Positions 17,078 through 26,173 are shown, numbered from the stretch's first letter. The stretch is 47,987 nucleotides of DNA from Longimicrobium sp. (GCA_036389795.1 DASVWD010000020.1:1-47987), one strand, 5' to 3'. Notes: a model not told the origin generated them from the sequence alone. Translations and numbers: made by a program.

Positions 17078-17224
17078 GGGCGTGTCCCTCCGCTGCGCTC
17101 CGGGCCGGGCTGCGCGCGCGGTAGGGCACGATACGACTGTGCCCAACCGCGCCGGGCCACCGCCGCCACATAACCCCCGTGGCGGCGGCGTCCCGGCCCT
17201 GTCGGGCGCGCATCCCTCACGCGA
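17078..17224. repeat. 145-bp dispersed repeat, copy 2
   Basis: This is nearly identical to 7145-7289, with the same flanking heptamer tract on its left. The central block differs (ACATAACCCCCGTGG here). The palindrome GGGCACG...TGTGCCC has one changed base. Confidence 0.85.
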
Positions 17225-17610
17225 AGCCTGGTCACCGAAGTCCGCCCGACGCGCCGAACCCCATCCCCCGCCCCGAACGAGCCTGCGCGGGTGGGCTTCG
17301 TGCACGATTCGACATCTCCGCCCGGAGGGAAGCTGGCAGAACTCGCGTTCGACCGGGAGGAACCGGCCGGGATACCCGCGGTCCAGCCTGCGAGACAGGA
17401 GTCGCCCGGCGGTCACCGGCCCGAGGAGGTCCTGCTCGAATACTGATCGTTCCCTTCGGACTCCGCTCCCCTGGCGCCGGCCTTGCGCATGGAGAGCGCA
17501 CTTTGTTGGCGGACTCCTGCGTTTGAACAACCTTTTCGGCCGGTAAGCCGCGCTTTATTGTTCAGCCTGTTTGCTTTGAAGGCCTCCGCCCCCGCTACCG
17601 GAACAAAAAA

Positions 17611-18885
17611 ATGACCAGGCCCTCCGATCCGCGCCGCCGGCCGTTCGTCCCTTTCCGGGCGCCTCGGCCGCTGCTTCACCGGATCGGAACCCTTGCCTTC
17701 AGCGGGTCTGAAATCCTCGAAGAGTATGCCGGGATCGCCGGATTCGTCCTCTGGCAGTCGTTTCGGGATGTGGAGCTCTCGGCTACGGCCAGTCTGGGAG
17801 AGGAACTCTTTCACAGGCTGACGGTCGACCGGCGCAGCCTGATCGACGAGCTGGAGGAGCGGTTCACTCCGGTCAAGCCCCCGCTTCTGCTGATCTGCGA
17901 GCTCACGGCAGCGGAGGCTCCAGCCGCGGCTGAGATTGCCGCCGGTTGCGACCTGATCGCTGATTGGTCAGAACAGCAGAGCAGGCTTGCAACCGCATCC
18001 GAATACGCGCAGATGGCGAGCCTTACTGACCCGAAAAAGGCCATGTATGCCGTGCGGGCGGCGCGGACGCTCAGGATGCGGGCGGAGTGGGCGCGCGCCT
18101 GGAGCTGGTTCGACCATGCCATTTTTCTGGCCCGCAGGTCCGGCGATTGGAACGCCTACTCCCTCGCCTGTGTCAGCCTCGGCTACCTCTATCTGGAGCG
18201 CGGCAACTTTCCGAAAGCCCGTCAGGTTCTAAAACGCGCCTTGCGCGCTGCCCTTCGGCATCACCTGGTCGAGCAAGCCGGAGCCGCGTACCACAACCTT
18301 TTTGTCCTCGAAGCCTCCTCGGGCCATTGGGATGCGGCCGAGTCCTGCGTGGTGAAAGCCCTCAAAGCCTATCCGAGCGGTTCGCGCTTCCGCCCGCGCC
18401 TGGCGCGCGATCTGGAGTATCGCTTCATCCAGCGCGGCTACTTTGGGCGGGCGCTGCCGCTTGCCCAGGAGGTGCTTGAGCACTTCACTGCGCCGGCCGA
18501 ACGGGCGCTGGTCTGGTCTGATATCGCGAGAGCCGCAGCCGGAGCCGGTAACCTCGAGGTCTTCGAGCGGGCCTGGACTCAGGCCTTCTTTCCGGTCGAG
18601 GAAGGGTTAACCGAGCCGTTCACGATCGCCATTCTTCTAAACCTCGCCCACGGGGCCGCATTCCGCGGTGAAGCGGCAAGAGCTTCGGTGCCTGCGAGAC
18701 AGGCAATGGAACTGGCTCGTGCCCGGCAGGAAGGCCAGTCCGTACTGGAGGCCGAAGCCCTTCTTGATTCCCTTCGGTCCGTCAGATCCGAACCCGCGCC
18801 AGCGCCAGATCATCCCTCCCGAGCGACTGATGCGGTGACCGAGGTATTTCTTCGCACGCTTCAACAGGATCGGGCGGCGGCATAA
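17611..18885 (+). CDS. Tetratricopeptide-repeat protein of unknown function
   Basis: This is a 424-aa soluble protein. Residues about 20-110 form an alpha/beta domain (LLHRIGTLAFSGSEILEEY, FVLWQSFRDVELSA). From about 130 to 390 it has TPR-like helical hairpins (AMYAVRAARTLRMRAEWARA, YSLACVSLGYLYLERGNFPK, ARQVLKRALRAALRHHLVEQ). No helix-turn-helix is evident. Codon use is less GC-biased than in neighbours. It ends 35 nt from the end of a convergent 46-aa lipopeptide gene, with a shared terminator. I associate such pairs with Longimicrobium-type genomes, but the function is not known to me. Confidence 0.8.
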   Translation: MTRPSDPRRRPFVPFRAPRPLLHRIGTLAFSGSEILEEYAGIAGFVLWQSFRDVELSATASLGEELFHRLTVDRRSLIDELEERFTPVKPPLLLICELTAAEAPAAAEIAAGCDLIADWSEQQSRLATASEYAQMASLTDPKKAMYAVRAARTLRMRAEWARAWSWFDHAIFLARRSGDWNAYSLACVSLGYLYLERGNFPKARQVLKRALRAALRHHLVEQAGAAYHNLFVLEASSGHWDAAESCVVKALKAYPSGSRFRPRLARDLEYRFIQRGYFGRALPLAQEVLEHFTAPAERALVWSDIARAAAGAGNLEVFERAWTQAFFPVEEGLTEPFTIAILLNLAHGAAFRGEAARASVPARQAMELARARQEGQSVLEAEALLDSLRSVRSEPAPAPDHPSRATDAVTEVFLRTLQQDRAAA

Positions 18886-18901
18886 ACCTGTCCGCCGCCC
18901 G
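18871..18901. terminator. Bidirectional terminator between TPR and lipopeptide genes
   Basis: A 10-bp perfect stem (CGGGCGGCGG and its complement) spans the TPR stop codon and sits 20 nt from the end of the convergent small gene. Confidence 0.65.
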
Positions 18902-18920
18902 TTCCGAATGGGTCAGAGGA

Positions 18921-19061
18921 TCACTTCCCGCTGCCCATGTACCCCGTACCTTCGAACCTCGCCTGCTCAGGGGGAGTTGTCTCGGGCGCCGTGGGGCTGC
19001 CGGTCGTACAGGCAGAAGCGAGCGCCAGGAGCCCGAGCAGGGCGATCATGCGAAACCTCAT
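18921..19061 (-). CDS. 46-residue exported lipopeptide
   Basis: This short gene encodes a basic N-terminus (MRFRM), a hydrophobic segment (IALLGLLALAS) and a lipobox-like ASAC at residues 15-18. The mature peptide would be about 29 residues, starting CTTGSPTAP and ending GTGYMGSGK. Evidence for translation is strong: GGAGG lies 7 nt before the ATG. The peptide is too short for an enzyme, so it may be a signal, a structural lipopeptide or a modification substrate. It is convergent with the TPR gene at 17611. I recall similar short proteins with a glycine-serine end in Longimicrobium-type genomes. Confidence 0.75.
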   Translation of the reverse strand: MRFRMIALLGLLALASACTTGSPTAPETTPPEQARFEGTGYMGSGK

Positions 19062-19525
19062 CTTGCCACCTCCGGAAGAAGGGTAGGGAGAGCGCGGAAA
19101 AATCCGCGGGTGGCAAGTTAGTCGGTTTCGTTCACTCTGTCGCTCTTTTGGAGTCTGGGGCGGCAGGAGCATGAAAACCCCAGGTCCTGCCCCGGGGCGG
19201 CGCCTGCACCCCGTTTCGCCGCGCGCAGCGCCGAAGTCCCCTCCCCAGGGTGTTTCGGGTGAGGGACGGGCTCCCCGGGCGCCAGGAGAAGGGCCCCCGC
19301 GCGCCGCGGACCAGCCCTCTTCGCGCCCTGGGATAAACATTTGTGGTCCAACGACTTACCCGCCGACGCCCGCAGTCGCCCGGCAACGGATTCGTTGCGC
19401 CGAAACAATTGCCAGATGGCGGTAAATGTGTTAGCTTTCGAATCTGTGCGGTGCCCGCCGCACGCGCTGCAACGCCCCCGCCGGATTTGAACCGGGGGCG
19501 TCTTCACTTTCCGCCTCCGGATCCG
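19062..19525. other. Divergent intergenic region with a GC-rich repeat
   Basis: The region holds a copy of the CCCTCYCC...GGCGCCAGG family (about 19219-19300). AT-richer DNA follows that probably carries the promoter of the nuclease gene: TTGCCA at 19409 and TTAGCT at 19431 with a 16-nt spacer are weak candidates. A hairpin ACGCCCCCG...CGGGGGCGT (19472-19501), followed by TCTTCACTTT, lies 24 nt before the nuclease ATG and could attenuate it. Confidence 0.4.
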
Positions 19526-22500
19526 ATGCGACTGAATTCCTTCCGCGCCCCCGTGCTCGGCGCGCTGGCGCTGGTGCTGTGGTCCTGCACCGACGCCGGC
19601 ATCACCGACCCGACGCTCACCGCGCCGGCCGGCCCCCGCCGCGCCCTCACCGGCAACGCCGGGATCGTCATCAACGAGATCATGCCGAACCCTGCCGCCG
19701 TCGCCGACGAGGTGGGCGAGTGGTTCGAGGTCTTCAACGCCGGCGACACCGACGTCAACCTGCAGGGGTGGAAGATCGCCTCGGCCAACGACGCCGTGCA
19801 CACCATCTCGTCCAGCGTGCCGGTTCCGGCCGGCGGCTACGTGGTGCTGGCCCGCAACGGCAACACCACCGTCAACGGCGGCGTGAGCGCGGCGTACGTG
19901 TACACGGTGGGCACCGTCACGCTCAACCTGAACAACAGCAACACCGACTGGCTGGCGCTGCGTGACCCGTCGGGCGTCTCGGTCGACTCGGTGCACTGGG
20001 GGACCAGCTCGCCCCCCACCGGCGCGTCGCGCGGCGTGGTCAACCCGCTGCTCGACAACACGCTGATGAGCGGCACCGGCGCCAACTGGGCCACGCAGAC
20101 CACCGCCTACAACTCCGTCGACAAGGGCACCCCGGGAGCCCAGAACAACGGCGCCATCCCGCCGCCGCCTCCCCCGCCGCCCGTGGGCGCGCTGGTGATC
20201 AACGAGATCCTGGCCGACCCCAGCGCCGTGCTCGACGCCGACGGCGAGTGGTTCGAGGTGCACAACCCCGGCGCCGCGCCGGTCGACGTGCAGGGGTGGA
20301 CGATCGCCTCCAACAACGACGCCCCGCACACCATCGCCAGCAGCGTGGTGATCCCCGCGGGCGGCTACGCGGTCTTCGGCCGCAACGACGACCCCGGCAG
20401 CAACGGCGGCGTGACCCTGGCGTACAGCTACGCCACGGCCACCACGCTCAACCTGTCGAACACCTCCGACTACCTGGCGCTGCGCAACGCCAGCGGCGCC
20501 ACCGTCGACTCGGTGGCCTACGCCGTGGCGCCCCCGCGCGGGGCCTCGCGGGCGCTCACCAGCCCGACGTCGGACAACACCGACGTGGCCGGGAGCGGCT
20601 GGTTCAACTCGACCACGATCTTCGGCGCGGGCGACCGCGGCACGCCGGGCGCGGCCAACAACTCGGTGCCGCCGGGCGAGCCGGGAGTGCCGGCCGCCAT
20701 CAGCATCTCCATCAACTTCCCGCAGCGGGTGCCGGTGGGCTACACCAAGCCCGCCTTCGCCACCGTGCGCGACGGCACCGGCGCCGTCATGTCTCCGCCG
20801 CCGGCGCTCGCCTGGAGCAGCAGCAACCCCGCCGTGGCCACGGTCGACTCGCTCGGCTACATCACGGGCGTGTCGGTGGGCACCACCACCATCCGCGCCA
20901 CCGCGCCCAACGGCGTGGTCGGGCAGGCCAACTTCAGCGTGATCGACGCCGACGCCACCACGCCGGCCATCTACCGCAACCACGTGGAGTTCGGCGCCCC
21001 GGCGGGCGGGCCCGCGGGCGTCCTGCTCAACAAGCGCCAGTTCGTCACCTCGTACAACCCCGGGCGCGGCGGGCCCAACTGGGTGGCGTGGAACCTGAAC
21101 GGCACGCAGTTCGGCGCGGCCCCGCGCTGCGACTGCTTCTCGGCCGACCAGACGCTGCCGGCCGACGTCTACCACGTGGTGGACTTCGACTACCGCAACG
21201 GCGGGTACGACCGCGGGCACATGGTGCAGTCGGAGAGCCGCACCACCACCGACCAGGAGAACGCCAGCACCTTCCTGCTGACGAACATCCTCCCCCAGGC
21301 GGCCAACAACAACCAGGGGCCGTGGGCGCAGCTCGAGATCGCGCTCAACGACATGGTGCGCACCGGCGGGAAGGAAGTGTACGTGATCGCGGGCGGCATC
21401 TACGCCGCGAGCCCCGCGACGCTCAAGAACGAGGGGAAGGTCGCCATCCCCGACTACACCTGGAAGGTCGCGGTGGTGGTGGACGCCGGCGAGGGCCTGG
21501 CCGACGTGCACTCGGCGGCCGACCTGCAGGTGATCGCGGTGAAGATGCCGAACCTGCTCACCACGGCCGCCGCCATCCGCAACACCCCGTGGCAGAACTT
21601 CGCGGTCACCGTCGACCAGCTCGAGGCCGAGACCGGCTACGACCTCCTGGCGAGCCTGCCGAACCAGATCGAGATCCTGGTGGAGGCCAACGACCGCGCG
21701 CCGGTGGCCGCCACCGACGGGCCGTACAACGGGCTGGAGGGCTCCGCCGTCACCCTGGACGGCTCGGCGTCGAGCGACCCCGACGGCGACGCGCTCACCT
21801 ACGCGTGGAACTTCGGCGACGGCACCACGGGAACGGGCGCGAAGCCCACCCACACCTACGCCGACAACGGCAACTACGTGGTGACGCTGACGGTGACCGA
21901 CCCGGCCGGCGCCGAGTCCACCACCACCACCTCGGTGACGGTGTTCAACGTGGCGCCCGCGGTGGCCGCCTTCCCCGGGGCCAGCATCCTGGCGCACCAG
22001 GGCTACGCCGCCACGGGGAGCTTCGGCGACCCCGGCGCCGACAGCTGGACGGCCACGGTGGACTACGGCGACGGCTCGGGCGCCCAGCCGCTCGCGCTCG
22101 ACGGCAACGGCTTCTCGCTCAGCCACACCTACCACGCCGCGGGCACCTACACCGTGACGGTGACGGTGACCGACGACGAGGGCGCCCCCGGGACCCGCAC
22201 CGCCACGGTGGTGGTGACCAACGTGGCGCCCGCGGTGGCCGCCTTCGCCGGAGCCACCATCCTGCCGGGCGAGACGTACTCCTCGGCGGGGAGCTTCGCC
22301 GACCCGGGCCCCGACACCTGGACGGCCACGGTGGACTACGGCGACGGCTCGGGCGCCCAGCCGCTCGCGCTCGACGGGAAGAGCTTCTCGCTGTCGCACG
22401 CCTACGCCGCCGCGGGCACCTACACGGTGACCGTGACGGTGACGGACGACGGCGGCCTGTCGGGGAGCCGCACCGCCACGGTGACGGTGCTCAGCGCGCA

Positions 22501-22759
22501 GCAGGGGATCCGCGAGCTGATGTCGCAGGTGAGCGCGCTGGGGCCCACGCTCGGCAGCGGCAACGTGGTGGCGCTCACCGCGATCCTGCGCAACGCGACG
22601 GCGTCGCTCAACCGCGGCGACACGGGCGCGGCGATGAACCAGCTGCAGGCGTTCATCAACCAGGTGGAGGCTTACGTGCTGGCCGGCGACCTCACGCCGG
22701 CCCAGGGCGAGGCGCTGACCGGCTACGCCCGCCGCATCGTCGCCAGCCTCGGCGGCTGA
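19526..22759 (+). CDS. Secreted DNA/RNA non-specific endonuclease with lamin-tail and PKD domains
   Basis: This is a 1077-aa lipoprotein (lipobox VLWSC, Cys21). Two lamin-tail domains (about 45-205 and 222-380, each with INEI...EWFEV and GTPGA) are joined by a polyproline linker. A Big2-like domain follows (about 390-475). The nuclease domain (about 480-705) carries D562-R-G-H565 and the Asn-rich metal-site segment QAANNNQGPW near 595. Three PKD domains (about 710-980) and a helical C-terminal segment end the protein. It should degrade extracellular nucleic acid at the surface. NuiA-type inhibitor is encoded 2.5 kb upstream. Confidence 0.92.
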   Translation: MRLNSFRAPVLGALALVLWSCTDAGITDPTLTAPAGPRRALTGNAGIVINEIMPNPAAVADEVGEWFEVFNAGDTDVNLQGWKIASANDAVHTISSSVPVPAGGYVVLARNGNTTVNGGVSAAYVYTVGTVTLNLNNSNTDWLALRDPSGVSVDSVHWGTSSPPTGASRGVVNPLLDNTLMSGTGANWATQTTAYNSVDKGTPGAQNNGAIPPPPPPPPVGALVINEILADPSAVLDADGEWFEVHNPGAAPVDVQGWTIASNNDAPHTIASSVVIPAGGYAVFGRNDDPGSNGGVTLAYSYATATTLNLSNTSDYLALRNASGATVDSVAYAVAPPRGASRALTSPTSDNTDVAGSGWFNSTTIFGAGDRGTPGAANNSVPPGEPGVPAAISISINFPQRVPVGYTKPAFATVRDGTGAVMSPPPALAWSSSNPAVATVDSLGYITGVSVGTTTIRATAPNGVVGQANFSVIDADATTPAIYRNHVEFGAPAGGPAGVLLNKRQFVTSYNPGRGGPNWVAWNLNGTQFGAAPRCDCFSADQTLPADVYHVVDFDYRNGGYDRGHMVQSESRTTTDQENASTFLLTNILPQAANNNQGPWAQLEIALNDMVRTGGKEVYVIAGGIYAASPATLKNEGKVAIPDYTWKVAVVVDAGEGLADVHSAADLQVIAVKMPNLLTTAAAIRNTPWQNFAVTVDQLEAETGYDLLASLPNQIEILVEANDRAPVAATDGPYNGLEGSAVTLDGSASSDPDGDALTYAWNFGDGTTGTGAKPTHTYADNGNYVVTLTVTDPAGAESTTTTSVTVFNVAPAVAAFPGASILAHQGYAATGSFGDPGADSWTATVDYGDGSGAQPLALDGNGFSLSHTYHAAGTYTVTVTVTDDEGAPGTRTATVVVTNVAPAVAAFAGATILPGETYSSAGSFADPGPDTWTATVDYGDGSGAQPLALDGKSFSLSHAYAAAGTYTVTVTVTDDGGLSGSRTATVTVLSAQQGIRELMSQVSALGPTLGSGNVVALTAILRNATASLNRGDTGAAMNQLQAFINQVEAYVLAGDLTPAQGEALTGYARRIVASLGG

Positions 22760-22810
22760 CGCGCGGCCCGGACGGTAGCAGTCGGTTCGACAGACGGTAG
22801 ACGGAGGAGA

Positions 22811-22850
22811 CGGGGCCGCACCCATCCGGGTGCGGCCCCGTTTCGTTTCT
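22811..22850 (+). terminator. Rho-independent terminator of the nuclease gene
   Basis: A stem CGGGGCCGCACC...GGGTGCGGCCCCG with a short CATCC loop is followed by TTTCGTTTCT. Confidence 0.85.
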
Positions 22851-22917
22851 GGCATCAACCTTCCATGCTCCCCCTCCCCGCGCGCTCCCCTTCCCCGTCC
22901 CCAGGACGCTTCCCGCC

Positions 22918-24894
22918 GTGGACACCGACGAAAGCGCAGGCCCGCGGACGACGAGCGGCGAGACGACGCCCACGCGGCGGCCGGTGATGACGCCGGCCCT
23001 GGCCGAGGCGCTCTTCGACGCGTCGCCGTTCAGCAGCGTGCTCTACGACGCCGAGGGGCGCATCCTGGCGGTGAACCCGGCGTTCGAGCGGCTCTGGGGG
23101 GTCACGCTCGAGACCGCCCCGCCGGGGTACTCGGTGCTCACCGACCCCGAGCTGGAGCGGCAGGGCGCGCTCCCCGCCGTGCGGCGCGCCTTCGCGGGCG
23201 AGACGGTGGCGACGCCGCCCGTGCGCTACGACATCTCGCACGTCTCCACCACCGGCGAGGGGCGCACCGTCTGGACGCAGGGCTACTTCTACCCGGTGCG
23301 CGACGAGGTTGGCCGGGTGGCCTGGGTGGTGCTCACCCACGTGGACCTCACCGAGCAGAAGCGGGCCGAGGAGGCGCTGGCCCAGCAGGAGGAGCGCCTG
23401 CGCCTGGCCCAGCGCGCGGCGGGGATCGGCACCTTCGACTGGGAGGTCCCCACCGGCCGCCTGACCTGGACCGAGGAGGAGGAGCGCCTCTTCGGCCTGG
23501 AGCCGGGCACCTTCGAGGGGACCATCGAGGGGTGGACGGCCCGGGTGCTCCCCGAGGACGAGGCCCGCATGCGCGAGGCGATGGCCGCGGCCATGGCGCG
23601 CGGCGAGCGGGAGATGGACTTCGCCTTCCGCATCCGCCGCCCCGACGGCGAGGTGCGCTGGATCGAGGGGAGCGCCGAGTTCCAGTACGCGGAAGACGGC
23701 CGGCCGCTGCGCATGGTGGGCGTGAACGTCGACGTCACCGAGCGCCGCCGCGCCGAGGAGGCCCTGCAGCGCAGCGAGGCGCTCCTGCGCCAGGCCGAGC
23801 GCATCGCCCACATCGGCAGCTGGGAGTGGGACCTGGAGACGGGCGCGCTGCGGTGGTCCGAGGAGCTGTACCGCATCTACGGGCTGGACCCCGCCACGGG
23901 CGAGGTCACCTACGAGCGCTTCCTGGCGTGCGTCCCCCTGGAAGACCAGGAGACGATCCGCCGCGCGGTGGAGCGGGCGCGCGCCGACGGGCGCCCCTTC
24001 GCCTTCGACCACCGCATCGTGCGCCCCGACGGCGCCGTGCGCTACCTGCACGGGCGCGGGCGCGTGGCCACCGACGAGCAGGGGCGCGCGGTGCGGCTGA
24101 TCGGCAGCGGGCAGGACATCACCGAGCGCAAGGAGGCGGAAGTAGCGCTGCGGCGCGCCAAGGAGGAGGCCGAGGAGGCCAGCCGCGCCAAGAGCGAGTT
24201 CCTGGCGGTGATGAGCCACGAGCTGCGCACGCCCCTGAACGCCATCGCCGGCTACGCGGAGCTGATGGAGCTGGGGATCTACGGGCCGCTCACCGACGGC
24301 CAGCGCGACGGCGTCCGCCGCATCCAGGAGAGCGAGCGCCACCTGCTGGGGCTGATCAACGAGGTGCTGAACTACACGCGCGTGGAGGCGGGGGCCGTCT
24401 CCTACGAGCTGGAGGCGGTGCCGGTGGGGGAGGCGCTGCAGGCCGCGCGGGCGCTGGTGCTCCCTCAGGTGGGCGCGCGGGGGCTCTCGCTCGACGTCTC
24501 GCCGCCCGCGGGCGACGTGGCGGCGTGGGCCGACCGCGACAAGCTGCAGCAGGTGCTGCTGAACCTCCTTTCCAACGCGGTGAAGTTCACCGAGCCCGGC
24601 GGGCGGATCACGATGGACGCGGAACCCTCGGACGACGTGGTGCTGGTCCACGTGCACGACACGGGGATCGGCATCGCGCCGGAGAAGGTGGAGAGCATCT
24701 TCGAGCCGTTCGTGCAGGTGGGCCGCGCGCTCAACCGCCCCACCGAGGGCACGGGCTTAGGGCTCGCCATCAGCCGCGAGCTGGCGCGCCGCATGGGCGG
24801 CGACCTCACCGCCCGGAGCGAGCCCGGCGCCGGCTCGACGTTCACGCTGCGCCTGCCGCGGCATGTAGCGGGAACCGAGCACCGGGGCGGTTGA
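22918..24894 (+). CDS. Multi-PAS cytoplasmic histidine kinase
   Basis: This 658-aa kinase has three PAS domains (about 30-150, 165-285, 295-415), the latter two of the PAS_3 type (RIRRPDGEVRWIEGS, RIVRPDGAVRYLHGR). HisKA follows with H-box [12 protein letters not shown], then HATPase_c with N-box LLNLLSNAVKF, DTGIGIAP and GTGLGLAI. There are no membrane segments. The GTG start at 22918 is used because coding continues upstream of the first ATG at 22987, but either is possible. No cognate regulator is adjacent. The last codons (EHRGG) come from an intergenic repeat arm that overlaps the stop. Confidence 0.9.
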   Translation: MDTDESAGPRTTSGETTPTRRPVMTPALAEALFDASPFSSVLYDAEGRILAVNPAFERLWGVTLETAPPGYSVLTDPELERQGALPAVRRAFAGETVATPPVRYDISHVSTTGEGRTVWTQGYFYPVRDEVGRVAWVVLTHVDLTEQKRAEEALAQQEERLRLAQRAAGIGTFDWEVPTGRLTWTEEEERLFGLEPGTFEGTIEGWTARVLPEDEARMREAMAAAMARGEREMDFAFRIRRPDGEVRWIEGSAEFQYAEDGRPLRMVGVNVDVTERRRAEEALQRSEALLRQAERIAHIGSWEWDLETGALRWSEELYRIYGLDPATGEVTYERFLACVPLEDQETIRRAVERARADGRPFAFDHRIVRPDGAVRYLHGRGRVATDEQGRAVRLIGSGQDITERKEAEVALRRAKEEAEEASRAKSEFLAVMSHELRTPLNAIAGYAELMELGIYGPLTDGQRDGVRRIQESERHLLGLINEVLNYTRVEAGAVSYELEAVPVGEALQAARALVLPQVGARGLSLDVSPPAGDVAAWADRDKLQQVLLNLLSNAVKFTEPGGRITMDAEPSDDVVLVHVHDTGIGIAPEKVESIFEPFVQVGRALNRPTEGTGLGLAISRELARRMGGDLTARSEPGAGSTFTLRLPRHVAGTEHRGG

Positions 24895-25056
24895 AACCGC
24901 TGCAACAACCACACGAAGTCCGCCTGCGCGGACTAGCGGGCTGCGCCCGCGCGCTTCGCGCCCTGAATGCAGTCTGCCCGCGCTGAAGCCAATCCCCGCA
25001 CCGAACCAGCCTGCGAAGGCAGGCTTCTCACCGTTGTTGCCGCAGCTTCAGCCGCC
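24886..25056. repeat. Fold-back element flanking the phosphotransferase gene
   Basis: Imperfect 24-bp inverted arms (24886-24909 and 25033-25056; GGCGGTTGAAACCGC then CAACAAC) enclose smaller hairpins (CCGCCTGCGCGG; CAGCCTGCGAAGGCAGGC). The left arm contains the stop codon of the upstream kinase. It belongs to the same family as 26207-26414. Confidence 0.7.
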
Positions 25057-25093
25057 CGGCTCGGGTGCGTAGGCCGGCGATTCGGCTTCGTCC

Positions 25094-26173
25094 TCACCCA
25101 CTCACCCGACCCCGCTCGATCGCCACGCCCGCCATGCGCCCGCAGGCGCGCACGACGTGGAGGAGGCCGGCGAAGCGGGGGTCCTTCGTCTTGCCGGCGC
25201 GGAAGCGGGCGTAGATCTGCTGGCAGATGACGCCCACCTTGAAGAGGCCGTACACGAAGTAGAAGACCACGCCCGACACGTCGCGCCCCGTGGCCGCCGC
25301 GTAGCGCTCGGCCACACCCTGGCGGTCCAGGTTGCCGGGGAGGTGCGTGAGGCCGAACATCTTCAGCTCGGGCGGGTCGCGGGGCTCGCTCCAGTAGCCG
25401 AGCGTGGTGCCCAGGTCCATCAGCGGGTCGCCGAGGGTGGCCATCTCCCAGTCGAGCACGGCGCGCACGCGGGTCAGGTCCGCCGGGTCCAGCACCAGGT
25501 TGTCGTACTTGTAGTCGCCGTGGATGAGCGCCGCGCCGGACTCGGGCGGCCGGTGCGCGGAGAGCCAGGCGGCGGCCGCGTCCATCTCCGGCACCGCGTC
25601 GGTCTTCGCCTTCTCCCAGCGCGCCGCCCAGCCCTCCACCTGCCGCTGGACGTAGCCCTCCGGGTGGCCGAGCCCCTCCAGCCCGGCCGCGCGCCAGTCC
25701 ACCGCGTGCAGCTCGGCCAGCGTGTCCACCAGCGCCAGGCAGACGCCGCGCATCGTATCGGCGTCCAGCGCCACGCCCGCGGGCGGCCGGTCGCGCAGGA
25801 TCACGCCGGGGACGCGCTCCATCAGGTAGAACGGGGCGCCGACCACCTCCGGGTCCGCGCAGTAGAGGAGGGGGCGCGGCGCCTTCGGCCACACGGGGTG
25901 CAGCCCCGCCAGCACGCGGTGCTCGCGCTCCATGTCGTGCCCGCCGCGCACGTTCGCGCCGAAGGGCGGGCGGCGCAGCACCATCTCCCGCTCCCCCACC
26001 CGCACCAGGTAGGTGAGGTTCGAGAACCCGCGCGGGAACTGCCGCACCTCGACCGGGCCGTCCGCGCCCGGCAGGCGCGCGCGGAGGTACGCGGCCAGCG
26101 CGCCCGCGTCCAGCTCCTCGCCGGGGCGCACGTCGCTCGCGCGGTCGAGCGCGGCAGGGGCCTCTGCTTCCAT
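25094..26173 (-). CDS. Phosphotransferase family protein (APH/ACAD10-like kinase)
   Basis: This 359-aa soluble protein has the aminoglycoside-phosphotransferase/choline-kinase fold. The N-lobe shows RQFPRGFSNLTYLVRVGE and MVLRRPP. The catalytic loop is LIHGDYKYDNLVLD, and the metal-binding motif is VLDWEMATLGDPLMDLG. The spacing and GYW segment resemble the ACAD10/11-type kinases that phosphorylate hydroxyacyl-CoA in fatty-acid catabolism, rather than resistance enzymes. No acyl-CoA gene is adjacent, so the substrate is open. The gene is flanked on both sides by fold-back repeats of one family. Confidence 0.88.
   Translation of the reverse strand: MEAEAPAALDRASDVRPGEELDAGALAAYLRARLPGADGPVEVRQFPRGFSNLTYLVRVGEREMVLRRPPFGANVRGGHDMEREHRVLAGLHPVWPKAPRPLLYCADPEVVGAPFYLMERVPGVILRDRPPAGVALDADTMRGVCLALVDTLAELHAVDWRAAGLEGLGHPEGYVQRQVEGWAARWEKAKTDAVPEMDAAAAWLSAHRPPESGAALIHGDYKYDNLVLDPADLTRVRAVLDWEMATLGDPLMDLGTTLGYWSEPRDPPELKMFGLTHLPGNLDRQGVAERYAAATGRDVSGVVFYFVYGLFKVGVICQQIYARFRAGKTKDPRFAGLLHVVRACGRMAGVAIERGRVSG

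Larger units (their letters stand above)
17023..17610. repeat. 588-bp repeat-rich region upstream of the TPR gene
   Basis: After the heptamer tract and 145-bp element, 17225-17446 holds an open frame with natural-looking codons ending PEEVLLEY-stop at 17446. It has no start and may be a gene relic. Closer to the TPR gene, GAACAA (about 17525) and TTGTTC (about 17557) form a spaced inverted repeat in AT-richer DNA, a possible operator or promoter. The last 30 bases before the ATG end in an A-run without a clear Shine-Dalgarno. Confidence 0.5.

Noticed and set aside
17225-17446. Open frame ending PEEVLLEY upstream of the TPR gene
   Set aside because: The codons look natural for the last 40 residues, but the frame begins inside a repeat with no start codon, so a gene cannot be supported.
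19118-22858. Minus-strand open frame of over 1200 codons opposite the nuclease
   Set aside because: The composition (Arg, His, Gly, Val) mirrors the repetitive lamin-tail and PKD codons, and the sense frame has clear domains and a signal peptide.
25094-26173. Phosphotransferase as an aminoglycoside resistance gene
   Set aside because: The motifs (VLDWEMATLGDPLMDLG, GYWSEPRD) fit the ACAD10/11-like kinase branch better than true APH enzymes, and nothing nearby suggests resistance.
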